A DNA stretch of 64,000 nt from positions 461,380-525,379 of the forward strand of contig NZ_QRDJ01000007.1 of NCBI RefSeq assembly GCF_003385845.1, in the 5' to 3' direction. The translations under genes and the position numbers were made by a program. The notes beneath the pieces were generated by a model. That model did not search any database, was not told the DNA's origin, and was given only the letters and a program-made list of their open reading frames with translations. Source of the DNA: Kushneria indalinina DSM 14324. GTDB lineage: Bacteria > Pseudomonadota > Gammaproteobacteria > Pseudomonadales > Halomonadaceae. Shown piece after piece: positions 14,879 to 23,473 of this stretch (its first letter is position 1; the number at the start of each line of letters is the position of its first letter).

Positions 14879-17398
14879 ATGGCGAATCAGAAACCGCATC
14901 TACTGTTAAGCGGTATCGGCCGCAATGAAGATTTTCAGTCCCGTAATCAAGCGAGAGGTTCCGGAGTTCCCCTCAGGGATCGTCATACACACGGTATCGC
15001 TTTAAAGCAACAGTACACCGATGCACTCGCCAGGCATCAGGCTCGCCAATCTGAGCCACCGATTCCTATTACTGAAGAAACGGGCATTTATGTTGAAATC
15101 GTAGGATTTGCGGATGCCGAGCTTCCACTCGATAAGCTTGATAATCGTGCTTTTGAGCTTCGATCGTGTCGCAAAGTGGATGGACGGGAAATAGCAACGG
15201 TATTTATTCCCGACCCCAAGAGAGACGCTTTCCAAAAGAAGGTTCATGAGTATCTTAATAAGGATAGAGCGAAGGGAAAGCCTGCCAATCAAGCCCTTAT
15301 CGACAGCATCGCTGAGATCAAGCTGGCAGACCTGCGTTCCTTCTGGACAGACGCTCAAGAGCTTTTCCCGGAACCAGCAGATCAGTCTGTATGGTGGGAA
15401 CTGTGGCTGAAAAAGCGGGCGACAGATCTATCTGCCAAAGAAGTGGCCGAGCAGCTTGCCGAACGGCTCAACGCTGAGCTGAGCAGCACCTCACTTAGCT
15501 TCTTCGATAGTTTCGTTATTCTCATCAAAGCGTCCGCTAAGCAACTTGAGTCGGCCCCAGAGCTTATTGCCAACCTTGAAGAGCTGCGCCGCGCCAAGCA
15601 GACCCCGAATGCATTTATCGCCATGCCCGCCAAAGAGCAACACGAGTGGGCCAATGAGTTAGCCGAAAGAATCCGAGTAGATGAAAGCACTACCACGGCT
15701 ATCACGGTGCTGGATACAGGGGTCAATTACTACCATCCAGTATTACGCCAGGTGACTACACAGCAGTTGGCACAAGCGTGGGAACCCAGCTGGCCTCTCT
15801 ATGATAACTACCAACCTACCTACTCCCTTGCGTCTTATAATGATCACGGCTCCAGGCAAGCGGGGTTGGCAGCTTTGGGAGAGCTGGATAAATCGTTACT
15901 CGCTACCCATGAGATTTGGCTCGCTTATCGAATTGAGTCTGGCCGCATACTGCCTCCAGCTGGCCAGAACGACCCTGAACTTTACGGGGCTATCACCGTA
16001 GGCACCGCAGCAAAGCTTGAAATTAATAACCCCGAATTTTCCCGCGTTTATTCTTTGGCGATTACCTCGCCTGCTGACTCAATCAGTGGGCAGCCTTCAT
16101 CCTGGTCTGCTGAAATTGATCAGTTTGCCTTCGGCCTGGAAGACGATCTACAGCGGCTGTTTGTAATTTCTGCTGGTAACAACCATACATTATGCGCAAC
16201 GGTGGATTACTGGGATCAGGTGCACCTCGCAGACATCGAGGACCCAGCACAGGCATGGAACGCCTTGACCGTTGGTGCCTATACAGAAAAAACAATCAAT
16301 GACGACCCAAGCTTTGCAGGCTGGGCACCCTTTGCGCACCCCGGAGATATCGCCCCTGCAAGCCGCTCATCGGTAAATTGGGGCTGGAAACAACAAGCGC
16401 CTTATAAACCGGACGTCGTCGCTGAGGGCGGTAATCGTTTGCTGTCACCTGACGGTACTGAAGTATCAGACGCTGATGTCGTATCGCTACTAACCACGTC
16501 AGGCAGAACCAGCGGGCTGTTATTCGAGATGACCAAGGATACCAGCGCCGCCTGCGCCCTAGTGTCCAGGCAGTCTGCGCTGCTAATGACGGAATACCCT
16601 GATTACTGGCCTGAAACAATACGTGGGTTAATTGTTCATTCAGCGGAGTGGACGCCCAGGATGTGGCAACGCTTTGGGTTGTTGCAAAAGAGTCAATCGC
16701 CCTCGAATGCTGCCAAGACGATGCTGCGATGCGTGGGATACGGTGTGCCGAGTCTGGCTCGAGCCAGATATAGCGCCAATCATGCACTGACACTGATCAT
16801 TCAGGATACCCTTCAGCCCTTCATTAAATCGGCGGACAAGGCTTCTGGCGATCCCAGACTGAACGAGATGCAGCTTTATCAGTTGCCTTGGCCTGTTGAA
16901 GAGTTGCGCAAACTGCCGCCAGAGCTGGACATCAAACTGCGCGTAACGCTTTCGTACTTTATTGAGCCTAACCCTGGCCGCAGAGGCTATCGCCAGCGCT
17001 ACAGCTATCAATCCCACGGATTACGTTTTAATGTCATTCGTCCCGGCCAGACCCTGGAAAACTTCCGTGCTGCCATCAATCGTGTGGCCAACGACGCTAC
17101 CGAGGACTATCAAGGGGTCGAAGGTGATGGAAGTGGTTGGCTGTTGGGATCCCGGATTAGAACCCGAGGTTCTTTGCACTCGGATACTTGGACAGGTCCA
17201 GCAGCGGATCTAGCCGATATGCATGCACTGGTGGTGTATCCCGTAGGCGGGTGGTGGAAATACCGTGCAGGTGAGGAGCGCTGGCAGAACCGTGTACGTT
17301 TTAGCTTGATTGTTAGCATCGACGTGCCGGATAGCGAGGTGGATATCTACTCAGAGGTTGAGAGCTTGATTGAAACCGACATCTCAGTGGAAACCTAG
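14879..17398 (+). CDS. ietS: IetS-like subtilisin (S8) protease
   Basis: 839 residues, no signal peptide, so cytoplasmic. A ~270-residue N-terminal domain precedes the peptidase fold. The triad is complete: Asp279 in Val-Leu-Asp-Thr-Gly-Val, His323 in Asp-His-Gly-Ser, Ser556 in Thr-Ser-Ala-Ala; the oxyanion Asn434 sits in Ile-Ser-Ala-Gly-Asn-Asn. The ~90-base spread and a C-terminal beta-rich region (residues 660-839) are as in large S8 members of two-gene defence loci. Partner of the ATPase upstream. In IetAS the protease is thought to be the toxic part held in check by the ATPase. The stop codon TAG straddles the insertion point of the IS remnant behind it but is unchanged by it. Confidence 0.87.
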   Translation: MANQKPHLLLSGIGRNEDFQSRNQARGSGVPLRDRHTHGIALKQQYTDALARHQARQSEPPIPITEETGIYVEIVGFADAELPLDKLDNRAFELRSCRKVDGREIATVFIPDPKRDAFQKKVHEYLNKDRAKGKPANQALIDSIAEIKLADLRSFWTDAQELFPEPADQSVWWELWLKKRATDLSAKEVAEQLAERLNAELSSTSLSFFDSFVILIKASAKQLESAPELIANLEELRRAKQTPNAFIAMPAKEQHEWANELAERIRVDESTTTAITVLDTGVNYYHPVLRQVTTQQLAQAWEPSWPLYDNYQPTYSLASYNDHGSRQAGLAALGELDKSLLATHEIWLAYRIESGRILPPAGQNDPELYGAITVGTAAKLEINNPEFSRVYSLAITSPADSISGQPSSWSAEIDQFAFGLEDDLQRLFVISAGNNHTLCATVDYWDQVHLADIEDPAQAWNALTVGAYTEKTINDDPSFAGWAPFAHPGDIAPASRSSVNWGWKQQAPYKPDVVAEGGNRLLSPDGTEVSDADVVSLLTTSGRTSGLLFEMTKDTSAACALVSRQSALLMTEYPDYWPETIRGLIVHSAEWTPRMWQRFGLLQKSQSPSNAAKTMLRCVGYGVPSLARARYSANHALTLIIQDTLQPFIKSADKASGDPRLNEMQLYQLPWPVEELRKLPPELDIKLRVTLSYFIEPNPGRRGYRQRYSYQSHGLRFNVIRPGQTLENFRAAINRVANDATEDYQGVEGDGSGWLLGSRIRTRGSLHSDTWTGPAADLADMHALVVYPVGGWWKYRAGEERWQNRVRFSLIVSIDVPDSEVDIYSEVESLIETDISVET

Positions 17399-18309
17399 GT
17401 TCTGTCTGAAAAGTCGGCTCTCATGCAACGCTTGATACGGTCCAGTGTCACCATGGCCCTGAAGCTGCTGGCCAGCTTGTCATTACGGGTGTTCAACCGA
17501 CGTCTTTCCTTTAACCAGCCGAATAGTCGCTCCACTACGTTGCGTTGACGGTATTTCGGTCGATCAAACTGATGTGACAGGGCCGGCCGTGGACGCCTGT
17601 GCATACGGCGCCGCGGGATGATCGGACGCATACCGTAACGTACGCAGTAGTGTAGTAGTGCATCGCTGTCGTAGCCCTTGTCCGCTACGATATAGCGCCT
17701 ACGTTTGCAAAGACGGCCCGCACGCCCCGGCAATCGAACCTTTTTCAATAGCCCGGTCAATTGTATCAAGTCGGCTCGCTGACCTGCTGATAAAGAGAAG
17801 GCGATTGGAAATCCACGGCTATCGCACAGCAGGTGCATTTTCGTGGTCAGCCCGCCCCGGCTGCGACCGAGCGCGTGGTTGGACGGTTCTATCGATCCCC
17901 CTTTTTAACAGCACCACTGGCCGACCGGGTCGCTCTTATGGATGTTGAATCCACCATCCATGTATTGATGTTCATATAACACCGTCTTCTCGCAGACGGA
18001 GATGCAGGCACGTCAGAATCCGGTCAAAAGTACCGTCATCACGCCAATGTCGAAAGCGCTGATAAACGGTCTTCCATGGACCGTAGCGCTTAGGGAGATC
18101 ACGCACTGCGCTCCTGAGCAGAGAATTCAGAAAATGCCATTGAGCATTTGGCGATCATTTCGGCAAGAGCATTCCATGGTCTGCTGTGGAGAAACAGTAT
18201 CCTCGATCACCTACCAGCGCTGATCGGAAAGCTCGTAACCGCTTGCCATGACAGTCTCCTGTTCAGTGAACAGAGGCAGCGTAGCAATCATGACCTTTCA
18301 GACAGAGCT
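17399..18309 (-). mobile_element. Degenerate IS5-family (IS427-like) element with both ends
   Basis: Terminal inverted repeats GGTTCTGTCTGAAAA (left) and, on the other strand, AGCTCTGTCTGAAAG (right), flanked on both sides by TA (17396-17397 and 18310-18311), the target duplication expected of this group. The transposase reads on the minus strand from Met-Ala-Ser-Gly-Tyr-Glu-Leu-Ser-Asp-Gln-Arg-Trp and is broken by stops and shifts in its first half; the DDE-domain second half (17395-17838) is intact with Val-Ala-Asp-Lys-Gly-Tyr-Asp-Ser-Asp and Arg-Asn-Val-Val-Glu-Arg-Leu-Phe. Immobile unless helped in trans. Confidence 0.88.
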
Positions 18310-18333
18310 TAGCTAAAATATATTAACAACTAC

Positions 18334-19491
18334 TTACTCTTCATACTTCACGTCTTCGAATGCACTAATATCAATTTCCAATAGCTCAACAGGCCTGCTC
18401 TTTCTAACCCCAACTTGGTTTTCGACCAAAAGCTCAATAAGACGATCCCCATCAATAAGTGTTATAGGAGCAGCGCCAGGGAAAAGTGCTGCCTGCTCAC
18501 AGCTGCTGGCAAACTTTCCTAAAGTAATCAATGTACCTCGGATGGCTTTATGATAGGGCAAAGCTCCTCGAAGCTGGTCTAATACCGGGCGGATGATGCT
18601 ACCCTGCTGACGCTTGACTTGGACAACCTCTGTAATTGTTGTTATTCCTACTTGCACACTGCCTACTACATCTACGCCCTTATCACCGGATGCTTTAGTT
18701 ACTTCGACATCTTCGTAACCCATTGCCCGGAGTAGTTCTCCGATTAGCGCTTCAAACTGATAAGGGTCCATTGCAGCAAGATGATCTTTAAGCAGCTGTT
18801 TCTGCTGTAGATTGTAGCGATTCACTCCGCTGATAATGGCTTTGCGTGGATCATCTGGTTTTGCATCTAAGCTATTATTTATCCATTCGAGGCCGCAAGG
18901 TGATATCTGGTATCGATTACCTTGACGCTCTACGAGCTTACGAGCCACCAAGTTACTCAACCGCTGGTGCAGAGTAGTTTTGCAGGATGAATCAGAGGCA
19001 AATTTTGAAACCTGGTGCAGAAAGGCCATCCATTCAGGTAAAATATCGCTTCTTTTCGCCATTTCGAGACCCGAAAGTAGCTCAAGCAAAGCTAATAACC
19101 CCTCCTCGTCATCCAACCATTTAAGCGTAGCTTCATCCCTGTTTAAGAACTTCCGACCCCGCTTGGAGGGCTGCCAACAGCCAGAATCATCAACTTCCAT
19201 CAAATCGTAAGTTTTAATAAACAGCCAACTACCATAACTGTGTCTAGGGTTCACCACCTGATTATCAGTTTGCCAAATTTTCAAAGCCAACTCAGCATGC
19301 GCCCCCTCTAAGCGCTCAGCGATCCATGCATCCGGGTTAGACCAATCCACCGGATTCTTTGGCGTTCCGGTTTGATCTTGAATCGCTTTTATCATGTCAC
19401 GAATAGCTTTCGGAGCAATCCCGGTAGAGGCTTTCATCAGTGCCGCCGCTTGGGCATAGGCAGGAAAAAGAGGCATCCTGACTTTATGCAT
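18334..19491 (-). CDS. Mrr-like restriction endonuclease
   Basis: 385 residues. Residues 1-100 resemble the Mrr N-terminal winged-helix region (Pro-Leu-Phe-Pro-Ala-Tyr-Ala). The C-terminal ~140 residues are the Mrr catalytic domain: Ala-Met-Asp-Pro-Tyr-Gln-Phe-Glu-x-Leu-Ile, Met-Gly-Tyr-Glu-Asp-Val, Gly-Asp-Lys-Gly-Val-Asp-Val-Val and Gln-Val-Lys-Arg-Gln (the Asp and Gln-x-Lys active-site residues). Mrr cuts methylated or foreign DNA. Last gene of the type I operon, 72 bases behind hsdM, same strand, with AAGGA before the start. It may target methylated phage DNA that escapes HsdR, but could be independent. Confidence 0.85.
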   Translation of the reverse strand: MHKVRMPLFPAYAQAAALMKASTGIAPKAIRDMIKAIQDQTGTPKNPVDWSNPDAWIAERLEGAHAELALKIWQTDNQVVNPRHSYGSWLFIKTYDLMEVDDSGCWQPSKRGRKFLNRDEATLKWLDDEEGLLALLELLSGLEMAKRSDILPEWMAFLHQVSKFASDSSCKTTLHQRLSNLVARKLVERQGNRYQISPCGLEWINNSLDAKPDDPRKAIISGVNRYNLQQKQLLKDHLAAMDPYQFEALIGELLRAMGYEDVEVTKASGDKGVDVVGSVQVGITTITEVVQVKRQQGSIIRPVLDQLRGALPYHKAIRGTLITLGKFASSCEQAALFPGAAPITLIDGDRLIELLVENQVGVRKSRPVELLEIDISAFEDVKYEE

Positions 19492-19563
19492 TAGTATTTT
19501 CCTTTATAAATCATTTATGCCCGATTTATTCGGTTATCAGAAAATACTTGCAAGAAATAGGCT

Positions 19564-21006
19564 TCACTTTGCTTCTCCTTCCAGCTCTGCGCTCACACTG
19601 CGAAACTGCTCCAAGGCGGCCTCGAGGTTCTCGACAATTTCGGTGGCCAGCATATCCGGTTCTGGCAGGCTATCGAAATCCTCTAGGCTGTCGTCTTTCA
19701 GCCAGAAGATATCCAGGTTGAGCTTATCGCGTTGAATCAGCTCATCATAAGTAAAGCGGCGAAAACGTTCGGTTTCCTGGCGCTCTTGATAACAGCGCAC
19801 GAAGTCATCCAGATCGGATTGGATCAGGCGTTTGGTCTTCAGGGTCTTGTGGACATTAGTGCGGTAGTCGTAAACCCACAGCTCTTTCGTCTGGGCTTCC
19901 CGAGAGGCTGGGCGCTTGTCAAAGAACAGCACGTTGGCCTTCACCCCGGGGCTATACCAGATGCCGGTGGGTAGGCGCAGCAAGGTATGAAAATTGAAAC
20001 TCTCCAGCAGGCGCTTGCGGATACCCTCACCCGCCCGACCGGCCTCGAACAGCACATTGTCGGGTAGCACTACGCCCGCGCGACCGTGGGAGTCAAGAAT
20101 GGTCATAATGTGCTGAAGGAAGTTGAGCTGCTTGTTCGAAGTGGAGAACTTAAAGTCCTCACGCTCATAGCTCTCCCGCTCGGTGCTCACCGAGCCATCT
20201 TCCCCTACTACCGTGTAGCTGGACTTTTTGCCAAATGGCGGGTTGGTCAGCACAACGTCGAAGCGCTTACCACCGTCGCCAGCGAGGGCATCTCCTTGCT
20301 GCACGGGACTGCCACCGTTGTCGATGCCATGCAGGTAGAGGTTCATCGCACACAACCGCACCACTTCATCGACGATATCAACCCCATGCAAGGCTTTGTA
20401 CTTCAGCTGACGTAGCTTCTCGCGGTCCTGACTCTGAGTCTTCATGTGCTCGAAGCCAGAAAGCAGGAATCCCCCGGTACCGCAGGCGGGATCACAAACG
20501 GTCTCATCGATTTTAGGGTTGACGCACTTCACGATGGCGTCAATCACCGGGCGCGGGGTGAAGTACTGGCCAGCTCCAGAGCGCACCTCAGAGGCATTAC
20601 GCTCCAGCAGGCCCTCGTAGATCTGGCCCTTAACGTCTACCTTCAGGCCGACCCAAGGGCCTTCCTTGTCGATCAGGCTGACCACCCGTTTGAGCTTGGC
20701 CGGGTCGGAAAGCTTATTTTGGGATTTGCGGAAGATGGTGCCGATCAAGCCGCTCTCGCGGGCCAGGCCCTCCAGGGTATGGCGATACTGAAGCTCCAAT
20801 TCATCGCCATCCTTCTCTGCCAACTTTGCCCAGCGCCACTGGCTTGGGATGCAGGTCTTCTCGCCCAGCAGCTCCACACGTTCCTCATCCATCTTGAGGA
20901 ACAATAGATAAGTAATTTGTTCGAGATAGTCGCCATAGGAGACGCCTTGATCCCGCAGGACATGAGCATAGTTCCAGACTTTAGAAACGAGTTGTTCGTT
21001 GCTCAT
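19564..21006 (-). CDS. hsdM: Type I restriction-modification, N6-adenine methyltransferase subunit
   Basis: 480 residues. HsdM N-terminal helical domain, then the SAM-binding motif Asp-Pro-Ala-Cys-Gly-Thr-Gly-Gly-Phe (172-180) and catalytic Asn-Pro-Pro-Phe (255-258). Two HsdM with one HsdS form the methylase that protects host DNA at the asymmetric bipartite site read by HsdS. Unusually it is not next to hsdS: a TIR-domain gene lies between them with only 3 bases separating it from this start. GGGGA precedes the ATG. Confidence 0.96.
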   Translation of the reverse strand: MSNEQLVSKVWNYAHVLRDQGVSYGDYLEQITYLLFLKMDEERVELLGEKTCIPSQWRWAKLAEKDGDELELQYRHTLEGLARESGLIGTIFRKSQNKLSDPAKLKRVVSLIDKEGPWVGLKVDVKGQIYEGLLERNASEVRSGAGQYFTPRPVIDAIVKCVNPKIDETVCDPACGTGGFLLSGFEHMKTQSQDREKLRQLKYKALHGVDIVDEVVRLCAMNLYLHGIDNGGSPVQQGDALAGDGGKRFDVVLTNPPFGKKSSYTVVGEDGSVSTERESYEREDFKFSTSNKQLNFLQHIMTILDSHGRAGVVLPDNVLFEAGRAGEGIRKRLLESFNFHTLLRLPTGIWYSPGVKANVLFFDKRPASREAQTKELWVYDYRTNVHKTLKTKRLIQSDLDDFVRCYQERQETERFRRFTYDELIQRDKLNLDIFWLKDDSLEDFDSLPEPDMLATEIVENLEAALEQFRSVSAELEGEAK

Positions 21007-21009
21007 TCG

Positions 21010-21972
21010 TTATTCCCCTTGCAGCGGCTGGATTAGCAGAGACCAGTAATATTCCGCTGCCCCCTCTTGACTCAGGTTTGTGTCACTATCAGCCATGTTC
21101 AAAAGCGGCATGCCCATTGCTTGTAAAAAAAGCTTTTGACTATCCTTGCTCACGGACAGGCTTTCATTGTAGGTATTGGCAGCTGCATCATCGCCTTGAG
21201 AGTAGGAAATTCCATTACCGAACATTCCGCCTAAACGTATTGTACATGACGCTTTTTTTTGGCCATTTTGGTAGACCACAGCCGTAAAGCAGTTTCCATC
21301 TATACGGCGATAGCGAGTTTCGATACCAGCATTCCGCTCTTGTAATTCTGCAAGTGATCCATGGAAAAAACGGCCCAGGTACTCGAAGGAATCCAATAGA
21401 AATTGATCTTCCTCCGCTTTGGTGAATTCTTTCTTCAAGCGCAGATTGGAAGACCGAGGAAGCGACTCGTTCACTTCTCCATTTGCTGGCCTGTCTATGA
21501 AAGCATGATTCTGTCTAGGCGTTTTTGCTTGTCCAAGTTCTTCGATTGCACGGCGAATGGCTTGTGCAACATTGAGAAAAGCTTCGTCCCGATCAGCCCA
21601 CTGGGTGACAGGCTTACCGTCTTTCGGCGTAACAAGAAATTCTTGAAGCTCAGTATGTGGCCAATCACAAGGCCTGAGAATGACAGAGATCAGGCGTGCG
21701 CTACCTTCACGGTGACGCTCCAAAGCCCGCGCTTTCTCGATCTTATAGCAGTAGTCGGAGGCCAGAAAATTCGGGCTCACCAAAAGCAAAATTATATCGG
21801 CTTGATTCAACTCTTTATTGATGGTCCAGTCGAGGTGATCGCCGGGCAAGAGACGTCGGTCGTGCCAGACATCCACTAAGCCCTGCCTTTTGAGCATGGC
21901 GAGCTGAACTTCGAGTTGATCGCGTAGCTCCTCATCTATATGGGAATAGGACATGAAGACACGGGCTGCCAT
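21010..21972 (-). CDS. TIR-domain protein embedded in the type I restriction operon
   Basis: 320 residues from ATG at 21972 (GAGAGG upstream); the frame is open further up inside hsdS but without support. Residues 2-145 are a TIR domain: Val-Phe-Met-Ser-Tyr-Ser-His-Ile-Asp at the start, Asp-Val-Trp-His-Asp-Arg-Arg-Leu-Leu-Pro-Gly, Ala-Asp-Ile-Ile-Leu-Leu-Leu-Val-Ser, and Glu79 in Tyr-Lys-Ile-Glu-Lys at the place of the NADase glutamate. Residues ~195-320 form a second, unassigned domain with Phe-His-Gly-Ser-Leu, Arg-Tyr-Arg-Arg-Ile-Asp and Leu-Gly-Gly-Met-Phe-Gly. Bacterial TIR domains cleave NAD+ or make signals in defence. Lies 28 bases after hsdS and 3 before hsdM. Confidence 0.88.
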   Translation of the reverse strand: MAARVFMSYSHIDEELRDQLEVQLAMLKRQGLVDVWHDRRLLPGDHLDWTINKELNQADIILLLVSPNFLASDYCYKIEKARALERHREGSARLISVILRPCDWPHTELQEFLVTPKDGKPVTQWADRDEAFLNVAQAIRRAIEELGQAKTPRQNHAFIDRPANGEVNESLPRSSNLRLKKEFTKAEEDQFLLDSFEYLGRFFHGSLAELQERNAGIETRYRRIDGNCFTAVVYQNGQKKASCTIRLGGMFGNGISYSQGDDAAANTYNESLSVSKDSQKLFLQAMGMPLLNMADSDTNLSQEGAAEYYWSLLIQPLQGE

Positions 21973-22000
21973 TACAAACCTCTCCGATATACGTGGTTGT

Positions 22001-23473
22001 TCATGAGGCATTGGCTTTCTTACAGCCTCTCTGCTTCGGCTTGGCATCACGCTCGGCGTGGATGCGGGCCAGCAACTCGGTGGCGGGCTCATCTTCAGGG
22101 TCCTGGGGCACTAGTTTGCCAGCAAAGGCATCCTTGAGGATGGACTGGCGCAGGGCAACGGAGCGCGCGAGCTCGGTTCGGCACCAGTCTTCCAAATGCT
22201 CAATCTTGGAAAAGGCTTCGGAAATTGCCTCAGTAATCTGAAAAGCCTCCGATAGGCTTGGCACAGGAACAACCAGTGATTCAATCTTGCTAATACTCAG
22301 CGTGTATAGCCCTGACGTAGAGGACGCCACCTTCTCTATGTTTTGACGCCCATAGAATGATTGGAACCACCACAGTGCAAGCTCGACCAGTTGCTTATCG
22401 ATCATCCTGATTTTGATCAAGTGGTTTTGGTGCACAGCTTCAGGGATTTCGCATCGCCAAACAGCCATTCGACCAATTTGCCCCTTGCTTCCATTGCCTT
22501 CCACCACGAGGAGATCACGGTCTTCCAAGGCGACACGGGAAAGCTCTTTTTCAGAAACTCCCGTCTCGTGCATGTCTTCTAGGTCAAGCCTGTTCTGGTA
22601 GACATTTGCGACACGCAGCATAGGCTTCTGTATCGGCAGGCCCTCACGCTTGCTATTTTTTGTCAATCCCCCGATCACTTCAGCTAGTTGCTCAACCGAT
22701 GCCCATACCCACCCCTTGGGAAGCCTCGGCAGATCCCTGGTGTCAGGCACAGCAGGCTCCTTGTACTTACCCCGCCCCTGCCAATTCTCGCGCCGGGTCT
22801 GGAGGATGCGCTTCAGCAGGTCACCGCCAGACTCAAAGCGGTCGGCATTCTCGGCCCGCCAGTCGGCGGTTAGCTGGCCGGTGACAGCGGACTTAAGGAC
22901 GGACTGTCGATAGCGAACCAGTAGCTTCTGCACATCGCGAAGGCTGGCCTCGCCATGGTCGAGCTGGGCAAAAAGGGACTCGATCTTCTCAACGATGCGA
23001 CGTTGCTCGCTCAGAGGAGGAAGAGGAAACAATACATTTTTCAGGAGAGTCTGACTGATATTTTGCTGGGTGCCGCCTTGACCGAGAGCTATTAGATTTG
23101 GCTTGAGACGCATAAGGCCGAAAAAAAGAAAGTCTGCTTCAATCAAATCAGAAATAGGTTGGCAAAAGGCAATCGCTTGATTCGTGGAACAGGAGATTTT
23201 TGTTAAACCGAGCTTTCCGATTGATCCATACATCGCCACCAGAAGCGCTCCGCCCGGAATCAACTTAGCCGATGAAGCTTCAAGACCGGCTTGAGTAATT
23301 TTTGTTTCCGAAGACCAAATTAGGCCGTCTGTCAGATCGCCAATTTTCAGCCATGGAATGTCGCCACCGTAGAAATTTGGGTTCGTTTTAGAGGGCGTTC
23401 CGCCACTACCCCATTTCCCGAGATCACCAAGCTGAACGAGAATCCAATTTTTTGGCAAGTTCGCCGTCTTCAT
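22001..23473 (-). CDS. hsdS: Type I restriction-modification, specificity subunit
   Basis: 490 residues from ATG at 23473, which overlaps the hsdR stop by one base (TGATG). Two target-recognition domains, each with the type I S signature: Leu-Gly-Asp-Leu-Gly-Lys-Trp-Gly-Ser-Gly-Gly-Thr-Pro in the first half and Leu-Pro-Lys-Gly-Trp-Val-Trp-Ala opening the second; coiled-coil spacers of Glu-Gln-Arg-Arg-Ile-Val-Glu-Lys-Ile-Glu-Ser-Leu-Phe-Ala type separate them. It reads the two half-sites and anchors HsdM and HsdR. The recognised site cannot be derived from sequence alone. Confidence 0.95.
   Translation of the reverse strand: MKTANLPKNWILVQLGDLGKWGSGGTPSKTNPNFYGGDIPWLKIGDLTDGLIWSSETKITQAGLEASSAKLIPGGALLVAMYGSIGKLGLTKISCSTNQAIAFCQPISDLIEADFLFFGLMRLKPNLIALGQGGTQQNISQTLLKNVLFPLPPLSEQRRIVEKIESLFAQLDHGEASLRDVQKLLVRYRQSVLKSAVTGQLTADWRAENADRFESGGDLLKRILQTRRENWQGRGKYKEPAVPDTRDLPRLPKGWVWASVEQLAEVIGGLTKNSKREGLPIQKPMLRVANVYQNRLDLEDMHETGVSEKELSRVALEDRDLLVVEGNGSKGQIGRMAVWRCEIPEAVHQNHLIKIRMIDKQLVELALWWFQSFYGRQNIEKVASSTSGLYTLSISKIESLVVPVPSLSEAFQITEAISEAFSKIEHLEDWCRTELARSVALRQSILKDAFAGKLVPQDPEDEPATELLARIHAERDAKPKQRGCKKANAS

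Noticed and set aside
17395-17838. An active IS5 transposase gene
   Set aside because: Only the second half is open; the first half has several stops and shifts.
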